Notes under the pieces: model-generated | The model's database searches: none | What the model was told of the DNA's origin: nothing | Seen by the model: the letters and a program-made list of their open reading frames with translations, nothing else | Made by a program: the position numbers and the translations under genes | Shown: positions 1-7,515 of the stretch, piece after piece | Numbering within the stretch: position 1 is the first letter of the stretch | Layout: every line of letters begins with the position of its first letter | Assembly (NCBI GenBank): GCA_021443405.1 | Contig: JABUUA010000029.1 | Location: forward strand, 1 to 14,079 | DNA: 14,079 nucleotides | Reading direction: 5' to 3' | From: Bacteroidaceae bacterium | GTDB taxonomy: Bacteria; Bacteroidota; Bacteroidia; Bacteroidales; Bacteroidaceae

Positions 1-73
1 GTTTCATTGAAACTGAAACACGGAGGTCAGGGTCGACTCAGCCCCAATCAGTCATCGGGACGTCTGCCGACAC

Positions 74-106
74 AAAAAACGAGCGGCTCACTACGGAGTC
101 GCTCGT
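74..106 (-). terminator. Intrinsic terminator of the sus operon
   Basis: An 11-base-pair stem (79-89 with 96-106, one G-T wobble) encloses the six-base loop 90-95. Read on the minus strand it is followed at once by six T residues (79-74), the classic Rho-independent layout. It lies about 30 bases beyond the amylase stop codon, so it most likely ends the whole minus-strand operon. There is no T run on the plus side, so it works in one direction only. Confidence 0.88.
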
Positions 107-135
107 GAAAAAGAGAGAACGGGGGGTGAGGTCCT

Positions 136-2199
136 CTACCAACGGACCTTTCTTCCGTCGCGGATGTAGAGATGCCCGGAGCGCGGATGCTGCACGCGCC
201 GCCCCTGGAGGTCGTAGAGCGGACCGCGCGTCGGGGAGGCGGAGGCGGGCGCTTCGATGGCGGTGTAGCCGATGTAGGCCGACGTAACGTCGGTGACCTC
301 GTACTTGCCCTCCGACTGGGTGGGCTTGATGACGAAGAAGGCCGTCTCGTCGATGTCCGACACATCGACCGACTGCGGATTGCCGTCGCCCGTGCTGAAC
401 ACGGCGTTCAGCGTCTCGCGGGGGCTGTTGATAGCGACCGTCTGGACAAACCACGTCTGTCCGCCTATCTCCACAGTCTCGGCGATGCGCTTGCCCGGCC
501 AGTTGCCGTTGACCTGCGTGCCGCCGCGGGTCCAGAGGTAGTAGTTCATGGTGGGCCACTGGCTCACGAGCGTGGCCATGGGGCGGCAGTAGACGGTGGC
601 CTGGCGGGGGATGAAGGGAGTGACGTCGTAGTGATGACGGACCGTGTGCTTCACCTCGCCGCCCACGAGCAGACCGAGCGTCACGGTGCAGCTCTGTTCG
701 AGGTGGAGCGACTGCCCGCTCTCGATGGTGGCGCTCTGGGCCGTCGGGGTGGAGCCGTCGAGCGTATAGACGAGCTGTGCGTCGCGCTGGTTGCTCACGG
801 CGATGCAGCGCACGTCGATGGCAGTGTCGTACTTGCCCGACGCAAGGTCGAGCCAAGCTACCTCGGTGTCCTTGCTCAGCAGGTAGCGGTAGCCGTGGCC
901 CAGGAGAATCTCCACATAAGTGCTGGCCACGAAAGGCAGTCGCGAGGCGATGCTGGCGGGTTTGCCCACCACCACGTAGAGGCGGCCGCGCTGCCCCTGC
1001 ACGCTGGCGGCGTAGTAGTTCGAGGTGGCGTTCTGCGTGGTGTAGGTGCTGGTGTTGGTGACGCCGGCCAGCCGCCGCGCCTCAATCATCGACTTCAGTT
1101 CCTGCTTGTAGGCTTTCCAGTGGGTGAGGAACACGCAGGGCGTTCCGGGCATGGCCAGCAGGAAGGCGTTGGCCTGCAGGGTGTCGCGGCGGATGGGGTC
1201 CTGCTGTGCACTGGCCGAGCGGTACTCCATGTCGTGGTTCTCCACGAAGGTGACGGCGTAGCGCTTGTAGTCGTTGTAGGCAATCAGGCGGTTGTCGCTC
1301 TTGAGCCGGCTCCAGTCCTGGTCGTTGATGGCGTCGCGGACGTTGTAGCGGAACTGGAAGTCGAAGGCGGCGCTGTTGGGGACGCCGTTGGTCTTGGTTC
1401 CGTTGATCCACTGCTTGATGTTGTCGTTGCTGTCCCAGCACTCGCCTACCGAGAAGGCGGGGCGGGCGTCTTGGTTGTAGAGGGCGGTGAACTCGGGGGA
1501 GTAGCCCTTGACCATGTCGTAGCGGAAGCCCGTGTATCCAAGGTCTTCCAGCAGGTAGTGGAGGTAGGCCTTCACCACGCGCTGCACGTTGGCGCTCTTG
1601 TGGTCGAGGTCGCGGCAGCCGCTCCAGTCCTCGCCGGTGTCGTTGTTGCTGCTGAGCGAAACGCCCTGGCGGGCCGCCTCGTCACGGGCCGCGCCGCCGT
1701 CGTCGTTGGCGCAGATGTCGGTGGAGAACATCTGATAGGTCTCGCCCTTGTAGGTCTCTTTCGGGTAGGTGAACCATCCGCCCACCGACTCGCGGTGGTT
1801 GATGACCACGTCGGCCACCAAGCCCGTGCCGCGCTGCTTGAGGGCGGCGATGAGACTGCGGAGTTCCGCCTCCGACCCGAAGGCGCTGCGCTGGTTCCAG
1901 TAATACTGGGGCGTGTAGCCCATGTTGGTGGTGCTTCCGCACCAACCGCTCTGCGGAACCCACACGAGCGAGAACGACTCGGCCAGTTCGTCGGCCTGCG
2001 CCTCGAGGTTGGTCCACTGGGTGTCGGCATAACCGTCCCAGTAGAAACCTTGCAGCATCACGCCGTCGTAGTCGGCCGGCCAGCCCTGGGCCCGAGCGCC
2101 CACAGCGACCATCGACAGGAAAACCGGGAGAAAAAGCCCCGCTCCGACCCTTCGCAGTGCAAGGGAGAGCGTGCAAAGCAGTTGCTTCATTTTTATCAT
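136..2199 (-). CDS. Secreted GH13 alpha-amylase with CBM26-like module and T9SS-like tail
   Basis: This 687-residue protein should hydrolyse internal alpha-1,4 bonds of starch outside the cell. All four GH13 signatures are visible: DVVINH (130-135), GFRYDMVKG with nucleophile D228 and R226, GECW with acid/base E253, and FVENHD with transition-state stabiliser D323. The order and spacing resemble plant-type amylases. After domain C (about 385-465) comes a chitobiase-C-terminal-like stretch with YTLDGSTPT (478-486), then a CBM26-like starch-binding module (about 533-638, with NWPGK at 566-570). The last residues (661-687) match the short type IX secretion-like tail (YDLQGRRV ... LYIRDGRK). The N-terminus is a type I signal peptide, probably cut after ARA at 37; there is no lipobox, unlike SusG of Bacteroides. 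It is the last gene of the operon. An in-frame ATG at codon 4 (2190) is an equally possible start. Confidence 0.95.
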   Translation of the reverse strand: MIKMKQLLCTLSLALRRVGAGLFLPVFLSMVAVGARAQGWPADYDGVMLQGFYWDGYADTQWTNLEAQADELAESFSLVWVPQSGWCGSTTNMGYTPQYYWNQRSAFGSEAELRSLIAALKQRGTGLVADVVINHRESVGGWFTYPKETYKGETYQMFSTDICANDDGGAARDEAARQGVSLSSNNDTGEDWSGCRDLDHKSANVQRVVKAYLHYLLEDLGYTGFRYDMVKGYSPEFTALYNQDARPAFSVGECWDSNDNIKQWINGTKTNGVPNSAAFDFQFRYNVRDAINDQDWSRLKSDNRLIAYNDYKRYAVTFVENHDMEYRSASAQQDPIRRDTLQANAFLLAMPGTPCVFLTHWKAYKQELKSMIEARRLAGVTNTSTYTTQNATSNYYAASVQGQRGRLYVVVGKPASIASRLPFVASTYVEILLGHGYRYLLSKDTEVAWLDLASGKYDTAIDVRCIAVSNQRDAQLVYTLDGSTPTAQSATIESGQSLHLEQSCTVTLGLLVGGEVKHTVRHHYDVTPFIPRQATVYCRPMATLVSQWPTMNYYLWTRGGTQVNGNWPGKRIAETVEIGGQTWFVQTVAINSPRETLNAVFSTGDGNPQSVDVSDIDETAFFVIKPTQSEGKYEVTDVTSAYIGYTAIEAPASASPTRGPLYDLQGRRVQHPRSGHLYIRDGRKVRW

Positions 2200-2215
2200 A
2201 GTATTGGGTTAATTC

Positions 2216-2223
2216 CAAAAATA
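2216..2223 (-). promoter_or_regulatory. Possible -7 box upstream of the amylase gene
   Basis: On the minus strand this reads TATTTTTG, an exact match to the Bacteroidetes -7 consensus TAnnTTTG, 16 bases before the first amylase ATG. The position about 20 bases further upstream is a GC-rich palindrome and has no TTTG -33 box. It may be a weak internal promoter or a chance match in AT-rich DNA. Confidence 0.25.
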
Positions 2224-2314
2224 CCCCACCCCCCCCACGTGGGAGGGGGTGTTCTTCGGGGATAAAATAGAGGATTGCCTTTCCCTCCCCCGTGGGGGAG
2301 GGTTAGGGTGGGGT
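2223..2314. repeat. REP-like nested GC-rich palindrome between two operon genes
   Basis: Nearly the whole gap between the amylase and the upstream starch-binding protein is self-complementary. The outer arms ACCCCACCC (2223-2231) and GGGTGGGGT (2306-2314) pair perfectly. Inside them lie a perfect palindrome CCCACGTGGG (2234-2243) and a hairpin with nine-base arms CCCTCCCCC (2283-2291) and GGGGGAGGG (2294-2302). No T run follows on the minus strand, so it is not a standard terminator. It resembles dispersed extragenic palindromes and would form strong structure in the operon mRNA. Confidence 0.7.
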
Positions 2315-2315
2315 C

Positions 2316-3494
2316 TTACTTCAGCACCTTGCGGCCGCCGATGATGTAAAGGCCACGGGTGGCCTTCTGCACGCGCTGACCGGCGAGGTTGTAAATGGCA
2401 GTCGAGCCGTCGGTCGTGAGGCTCTCGATGGCGTCGCCCTTCAAAGGCTGCACCAAGATGGTCACCTCAGAGGGGTTGGTCACGTTGAGCGTGAAGACCA
2501 CCGTAGCGTCCTCGGTGAGCGTGAACCAAGCGTCGTTGCCGCCAGCCACCTGGGCAACGCCCGTCGAGAAGGTGTCGCCGGCGCCGTAGGCAACCGTCCA
2601 GTCGTGGTTCTTCACCACCTTGAAGCGATGGTCGCCGGCGGGAACTTCCAAGGCAATCTCATAAATGCCTTCCTCCAACTTGCTGAGCTCGGTGGTCTCG
2701 TCCTGCGCGTTCCAACCGTTCATGGTTCCGGCCACTGAGTAGATGGCCTCCTTGATTTCGGCCGAACCTTCCTGCTTGGCCTCGACAGTCATCTTGGGCG
2801 AGGTGCTGTCCATGAGGTCGAGGGTGATGGTCACGGTGTAGGTGAAGCCTTCGGGGAGTTCAAACTTCACGTTGTCGCCGCCCGTTGAGAAGGTAGTGCC
2901 CAGCTCCACGAGTGAGCCGTTGCCACCCCACTGGATGGCCCAGGCGCCGTTGGCCGTAGCCTTGAACTCGTAGATGCCGGCGCTCACGGCCGTGTAGGTC
3001 TTCTGGTAGTAGCCGTCGTCCACAGCCTCCATCTCGTTGGCTTTGTCGGTGGGGTCCCAGTTCGAACCGAACAGCGTGGCGCTGCCGGCCAGCACGATGT
3101 ACTCGACGGTGGTGACGGGGTCGCCAACGTTAGCGCCCTCGGCCTTCAGTTCCATGGTCTCGGGGTTCCAGCTGACGGTGACGTCGCACTCAGCGCTTAC
3201 CGAGAACTGGAGGTTGCCATCGCCGCCGTTCACACCGTACCACTTGTCGTCGTAAACGACCTTCAGCTCCACGGTCTGGTTGACCACAGCGGCCTTCTTC
3301 GTCACGAACCAAACGCCCTTGGCGGCGTCGTAAGTCATGGCATCGCCGGGATTCTCGTCGTCCGCCCAGTTGTAGGTGCAGAAGTTCGAGGTGCCGCGCA
3401 TCACACACGTGTGCTCTTCGGGGTTGTAAGCGTCCTGTGCAAACGCAACTGCGCCCATGAGGGTCGCGCAAATCAGAGTAAAAATCTTCTTCAT
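2316..3494 (-). CDS. Secreted protein of three starch-binding-like modules with T9SS-like tail
   Basis: The 392-residue product has a type I signal peptide (cut near AFA at 19) and three similar beta-rich modules, about 26-119, 128-239 and 247-350. The third reads like the X25/SusE-type starch-binding fold: VAGTMNGW (254-261), then AGDHRFKV (286-293) and a W-x-x-x-YG pattern (W299, Y303, G304). The second has SNWDP (144-148) and GIYEFK (173-178). Such aromatic-rich modules bind alpha-glucans in amylopullulanases and in SusE/SusF. No catalytic motif is seen, so it is probably a starch-binding helper protein. The last residues (367-392, starting IYNLAGQRV) form a type IX secretion-like tail, so it is likely exported beyond the outer membrane. 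It lies in the sus operon just before the amylase. Its exact family is uncertain; the modules are my reading of sequence patterns. Confidence 0.85.
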   Translation of the reverse strand: MKKIFTLICATLMGAVAFAQDAYNPEEHTCVMRGTSNFCTYNWADDENPGDAMTYDAAKGVWFVTKKAAVVNQTVELKVVYDDKWYGVNGGDGNLQFSVSAECDVTVSWNPETMELKAEGANVGDPVTTVEYIVLAGSATLFGSNWDPTDKANEMEAVDDGYYQKTYTAVSAGIYEFKATANGAWAIQWGGNGSLVELGTTFSTGGDNVKFELPEGFTYTVTITLDLMDSTSPKMTVEAKQEGSAEIKEAIYSVAGTMNGWNAQDETTELSKLEEGIYEIALEVPAGDHRFKVVKNHDWTVAYGAGDTFSTGVAQVAGGNDAWFTLTEDATVVFTLNVTNPSEVTILVQPLKGDAIESLTTDGSTAIYNLAGQRVQKATRGLYIIGGRKVLK

Positions 3495-3528
3495 AAAGTG
3501 TTTATTAAATGGTTAATTGTTTTCCGTG

Positions 3529-3566
3529 AATGGGTAGGGCCGGGAACTTCCCCCGCCCTACCCATT
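3529..3566. repeat. Perfect 12-base inverted repeat between two operon genes
   Basis: AATGGGTAGGGC (3529-3540) and GCCCTACCCATT (3555-3566) pair perfectly around a 14-base centre that can add a few more pairs. It starts four bases after the stop codon of the upstream lipoprotein gene and ends 34 bases before the start of the next gene. No T run follows on the minus strand. A role in mRNA processing, stability or partial termination is likelier than full termination. Confidence 0.7.
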
Positions 3567-3569
3567 AGT

Positions 3570-4670
3570 TTATTTCTGCAAGAAAAGGAATTCGCCCGTA
3601 ATGTCGTTGAAATAGACGTCGAAAGTGCCGGCGGGAATGCTGATGTCAGCTCCGTTCTGAGTGCCCACTCCATAGGCGTTCAGCCCCACGTTCTGGTCGG
3701 CGCCCCAGTTGACGGCCCAGTCGGCGTCGGCGCGGAACTTGCCCTTCGTGGCGTCGGGAACCTGCAAATCGAGCAAATACCAGCAGTGCGAACGCCAAGC
3801 GCTCTTGTTGGTGGCCACCTCGGTCAGCACGACGTCGGTGCTCCAGTCGTTGCCCAGACCAATCAAGCTAATCTGACGGTACTCGGCGGGTTGCTGGTTG
3901 TCGAGCTGCGTGAACTTATACGTCAGGTTGGCGAAGTCGAAACTCAGCGTGAACCATCCGGCGGAGGGCGACGAAATGTAACCGCCGTTTCCGGCCAGCA
4001 CATTGCCCGACCACGTCTGCTGCTGACTGCCTTCCACGCCATAGATGTAAGCGTCGAGGGGGTCGGCGAAGTAGTCGTCGGTGAGCACTTTCGTGTCCAG
4101 CGAACCAGAGAAATAGGTGGTCACCGTCTGATTGGCGGGCGTGATGGGCATCAAGGGCAGGGTGCGCAACGTCTTGTCGCGGTTGTTCTGCTTACCGTAT
4201 ATCCAGTAGTTGATGGGCGGGATTTCGGGCAGAACGAACACCTTGAAGGAGTTGCTCTTCACCTGAGCCTCCACCCCGTCGAGTGTGGCGTAAGCCTTCA
4301 GCAAGCCGTCCATCTCGCGCAACTGCTGGCGCTTCCCGTAGAGTTTCTCCACAGCCGAAACAAGGTCGGTCTTCGCCACCATGCCGCCGGCGGTGGTGGG
4401 CAGACTTGTTTGCTTGCCGTTGTCGTTGGTCAGCAACAGTTCGTAGTCGAGAGGCAGCGAGGTTTCCACCTTGACGGGAACGAACACTTGCACCGAGTCG
4501 GTGGTCACTTGCTCCATAACAATCTCGGAAGCCACGCGCTCCACCTGCAGAGTGACCTGCTCGAGAGCGTCGGGCTCCGTCGTGCCGAGCGGGGCCCAAT
4601 CGGTGTAGTCGCCGGTGCAGGCAGCCAGTCCTGCTGCCAGCACGATGGTCGTGAATAGGTTCTTTTTCAT
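3570..4670 (-). CDS. SusE/SusF-like outer-membrane starch-binding lipoprotein
   Basis: This 366-residue lipoprotein has the lipobox LAAC with the modified cysteine at 18, followed by TGDYTDW. Residues about 35-148 look like the N-terminal Ig-like domain of SusE/SusF. Two further modules follow, about 152-256 and 263-366. The last contains W318/W322 (ADWAVNWG) and ends in YFNDITGEFLFLQK, the ending shared with the neighbouring SusE protein. By family knowledge these proteins sit on the cell surface and hold starch near SusCD. SusF of B. thetaiotaomicron has three starch-binding domains after the N-terminal one; here only two are visible, so the length is closer to SusE. It starts 13 bases after the upstream gene ends and is surely co-transcribed. 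It could equally be called a second SusE paralogue. Confidence 0.88.
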   Translation of the reverse strand: MKKNLFTTIVLAAGLAACTGDYTDWAPLGTTEPDALEQVTLQVERVASEIVMEQVTTDSVQVFVPVKVETSLPLDYELLLTNDNGKQTSLPTTAGGMVAKTDLVSAVEKLYGKRQQLREMDGLLKAYATLDGVEAQVKSNSFKVFVLPEIPPINYWIYGKQNNRDKTLRTLPLMPITPANQTVTTYFSGSLDTKVLTDDYFADPLDAYIYGVEGSQQQTWSGNVLAGNGGYISSPSAGWFTLSFDFANLTYKFTQLDNQQPAEYRQISLIGLGNDWSTDVVLTEVATNKSAWRSHCWYLLDLQVPDATKGKFRADADWAVNWGADQNVGLNAYGVGTQNGADISIPAGTFDVYFNDITGEFLFLQK

Positions 4671-4683
4671 CGTTGATAGTCAG

Positions 4684-5865
4684 TTACTGGTTAATGAAAT
4701 GGTAGCAGCCCGTAATGTCGTTGAAGACAACGCGATAGGTTCCTGCCTTGGCTTTAATCTTGTCGCCCTCGGCGGTTCCCACGGCGTAGGGGAACTGCTT
4801 GTTGCGCCACACCGTTCCGTCGGTGGCAACCACCTCCAACTCGCTGTCGGAGCCGAGGGTCACATCGCCAAACCAGATGTGGCTCACAACTGCATTCGGG
4901 GTGAGGTCCACGCCGCCCACGGCAATGCCGCCGTAGGTCTTGGGGTTCTGGTCGTCGGCCCACTTCACGGTCACCTTCGTTCCGCCCAAACCAGCGCTGG
5001 TGTCGAGGGTGAAGGTGTAGAAGCCGTCGGCAGCGGGTCGCCAGCAAGCCGGGTCATCGTCGCCCTCCGCAGCGCGGAGCTTGGCCGAACCGCTCCAATC
5101 CTTGCCGTTGCCGAACGAAGCTTCGTCGCTCACACCGAGCATGGGGGCCCAGGCATTGGGGTCTTGGATGAGTTTGAACTGGTCAGCCTTGAAGTATCCC
5201 GTGTGCTCAAAGATTCCTTGTCCGGTCTCGTCGTTGTAGGTCTCGCCGGCTTTCAGACTGATGGGAACAACGAACTCGCCGATGCTGCCCGTGGTCCAAC
5301 CGTTGACTCCGCCTCCGATGAAGTACCAGATGTCGGGTTTCGCCTGCAACTCCACGTAGTAAGGTATGAAATGCAGGGTCACCACGTTGCTGGCAACACT
5401 GTAATTCTCCACGGTCGCCAAGAGACGAGCGTAGGCGGTCACGGTCTCGGGGACTTCGGAAGCAGGCCACTGACCGCACTGCTGCAGGGCCTTGGCCACC
5501 AGCGACGGCGTTGCTTCGAAGCTGACGCCCGTATAAGCCTCGTTCACCGTGGCGTAAGTAGCAACGGTGTTGCCGCTCTCGTCGGCCTTCGCCTCGGCGT
5601 AAGAAACCGAGAAGTCGTTGGTCAGCGATACTTGCAACTGGTATTTCACAGCGGCGGTGTAACCGAAATCGGGTTGCTGGCACGAGAGCTTGAGCGACTT
5701 ACTATTGGCCAAATCCACATTGAGGTCGCTGTAAGCGGGCGTGTTCATCACGAAGTCCGTGGGTTGCTGGAGGGTCGGGTTCGACCCGTTGTCGTCCTCA
5801 CAAGCCATAAGGCAAATGCCGCCAACGAGCAGCAAAGCCGAATATAAGAGGTTTTTCATTGTCAT
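4684..5865 (-). CDS. susE: SusE-family outer-membrane starch-binding lipoprotein
   Basis: The 393-residue product has a lipobox ending at C22 (CLMAC) followed by EDDN, an acidic run of the kind known as a surface-export signal for Bacteroidetes lipoproteins. Residues about 26-168 match the SusE N-terminal domain (TLQQPTDFVMNTP). Two starch-binding modules follow: about 176-303 with IWYFIGGGVNGW (179-190) and W238, W257 and W275, and about 310-393 with HIWFGDV (329-335) and the ending VFNDITGCYHFINQ. It should bind starch at the cell surface. It is the third gene after susC and susD and begins eight bases after the susD stop codon. An ATG two codons later (5859) is an equally good start. It has the same three-part layout and closing motif as the next gene, which suggests an old duplication. 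Confidence 0.92.
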   Translation of the reverse strand: MTMKNLLYSALLLVGGICLMACEDDNGSNPTLQQPTDFVMNTPAYSDLNVDLANSKSLKLSCQQPDFGYTAAVKYQLQVSLTNDFSVSYAEAKADESGNTVATYATVNEAYTGVSFEATPSLVAKALQQCGQWPASEVPETVTAYARLLATVENYSVASNVVTLHFIPYYVELQAKPDIWYFIGGGVNGWTTGSIGEFVVPISLKAGETYNDETGQGIFEHTGYFKADQFKLIQDPNAWAPMLGVSDEASFGNGKDWSGSAKLRAAEGDDDPACWRPAADGFYTFTLDTSAGLGGTKVTVKWADDQNPKTYGGIAVGGVDLTPNAVVSHIWFGDVTLGSDSELEVVATDGTVWRNKQFPYAVGTAEGDKIKAKAGTYRVVFNDITGCYHFINQ

Positions 5866-5873
5866 TCTTTTAA

Positions 5874-7502
5874 TTAATAGCCAGGATTTTGGGTCAAGCC
5901 ACGGTTGGCGTTCATCTCTTTCTCGGGGATGGCGAACAAATTGAGGTTGGCAGAGAAGTTAGTGCCTTCCTTCGAACCGCCCTTCCATTCCCAGAGATAA
6001 TCGCTCACACCGCCGTAATAACCAAAGCGGATGAGGTCGTGACGACGACGGCCCTCATAGAAAAACTCGCGGCTCCACTCATCAAGAATGTCGTTGAGCG
6101 TGAAGTAATTGCGCTCGGCAGCGTTGGCTCGGCGGCGCAGTACATTGATGGCTGCGGTAGCGTCGGCGCCCGTCTGAGAGTCGCCAGCCGCACGAGTGAG
6201 CGCCTCGGCATAGGTGAGGTAGGCCTCGGCCTTGCGCATAAGGAAGAAATCCATGTCGGCAAACTTCGCGTCATGCGTATTACCGCCGTCGCTGTAGTAG
6301 TTGAGGAACTTCACAACGCCATAGCCGTTGGTGAAGTCACTGGGGTCGTTGACCGACAGCGTGTGGCCGGCTCCCCAGAGCAGAGCGCGGTCGTCGCCGG
6401 CGGCAGCCAAGATTTCGTCGGTCTCCGCCTCGTCGGGACAGTTGTCGGCGGGGAAGAAGCGGCGCACTAAATCACGACGAGCACGCAGACCCGCCCAGTT
6501 CTCGCTGGTTCCGTTGCCAGCGCCGTTATAGCGGAGCATATCGGCGTTGAAGGTGCTCGCCATGAGGAAGAGGCTGCAACCCCACGAGGTAGTCTGCAAA
6601 CCGTCCTGAAGCAAGGGCAGAATGGCCTCCTTGGCAGCGGCGGTCTCACCGTTGTCGCCCATGAAGAGCATCTGGTAAGCGCTCCACGTATAACCGTCGG
6701 GGTTGGTGACGGCCTGCGTGTTCAGCTCATAGTCGCTGTCCATGACTTTCTTGGCATAGCGGGCAGCCTGGTCATAAGCAGTAGTCTGACCGTTGGTATA
6801 GACGGAAGCGTTGAGGTAAAGGCGAGCGAGCAACAGCCATGCGGCCGCCTTGTCAGCCTTTCCGTAATCGCCGTCGGCACTGGTCTTGGGATGCGCGTCG
6901 GCCAGATTCGGCTCGCACTCGAGCAACTGCTGTTCCACCCATTTATAGAGGTCGGGACGCATAATCTGCTTCGGTCTTTCGCTGGAAACGGCCGTGGTGA
7001 ACGGAACATTGCCGAAGCAGTCGAGCAGATGGAAATAATAGTACGCGCGCAGGAACTGAATCTCGGCTCGCTGCTGATCCGTGCCTTTGCACTCGTTGAG
7101 ATAGAAGTTACACAGCGTCACGCCGAAGTAAAGACGGTAGTAGAAACCCGCCAGCATGGGGTGACTGCTGTTGTACTGATTGAAGTTGAAGGCGGGAATG
7201 CCCTCGTCGCCCCACGAGCAGATGCACTCGTCGGTGGTGAGTTCGTTGGCGTTGAACATCTGGCGTACAAAGCCGGTGGTGCCGCCGTCAAGGCCGTCGA
7301 TATCGCAGTTACCGTCCTGACCGTCGAGGCCTGCGAGCGCCATCAGCGAATAACATTTGTTGTAGATGCCGTCGTCATCGGACTCAAGACTCAGCGTCGG
7401 GTCGATGGGCACAACGTCAAGGTCTTTCACGCAAGAACTGACGCCTAAGCAACACAGCAGAACGACTGCGGGAGCAAACTTTTTTATTTCGATGAGTTTC
7501 AT
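5874..7502 (-). CDS. susD: SusD starch-binding surface lipoprotein
   Basis: This 542-residue protein is the surface partner of SusC and closes over the SusC barrel as a lid that binds malto-oligosaccharide. The start at 7502 (MKLIEIKK) is chosen because it begins a lipoprotein signal with lipobox ending at C24 (GVSSC); the open frame runs 43 codons further upstream but that part overlaps susC. The C-terminal SusD/RagB signatures are complete: EWSREFFYEGRRRHDLIRFG (475-494) and FAIPEKEMNANRGLTQNPGY at the very end. NANELTTDEC (84-93) and the whole length align well with B. thetaiotaomicron SusD as I recall it. The starch-site residues R81 and W98 of that protein appear as R80 and W97 here, while its N101 does not seem conserved. 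It begins 13 bases after susC. Confidence 0.96.
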   Translation of the reverse strand: MKLIEIKKFAPAVVLLCCLGVSSCVKDLDVVPIDPTLSLESDDDGIYNKCYSLMALAGLDGQDGNCDIDGLDGGTTGFVRQMFNANELTTDECICSWGDEGIPAFNFNQYNSSHPMLAGFYYRLYFGVTLCNFYLNECKGTDQQRAEIQFLRAYYYFHLLDCFGNVPFTTAVSSERPKQIMRPDLYKWVEQQLLECEPNLADAHPKTSADGDYGKADKAAAWLLLARLYLNASVYTNGQTTAYDQAARYAKKVMDSDYELNTQAVTNPDGYTWSAYQMLFMGDNGETAAAKEAILPLLQDGLQTTSWGCSLFLMASTFNADMLRYNGAGNGTSENWAGLRARRDLVRRFFPADNCPDEAETDEILAAAGDDRALLWGAGHTLSVNDPSDFTNGYGVVKFLNYYSDGGNTHDAKFADMDFFLMRKAEAYLTYAEALTRAAGDSQTGADATAAINVLRRRANAAERNYFTLNDILDEWSREFFYEGRRRHDLIRFGYYGGVSDYLWEWKGGSKEGTNFSANLNLFAIPEKEMNANRGLTQNPGY

Positions 7503-7515
7503 AGAATTCTTGCTT

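Noticed and set aside
1..19. Short inverted and direct repeats (GTTTCA, then TGAAAC twice) at the window edge, possibly part of a CRISPR repeat
   Set aside because: Only one copy is seen, there is no spacer-repeat pattern, and the sequence is cut by the window edge.
172..2265. Very long open frame on the plus strand opposite the amylase gene
   Set aside because: It is a by-product of GC-rich codon use in the real gene. Its protein is low-complexity, rich in V, G, H and R, has no recognisable domain, and similar frames lie opposite every gene of the operon.
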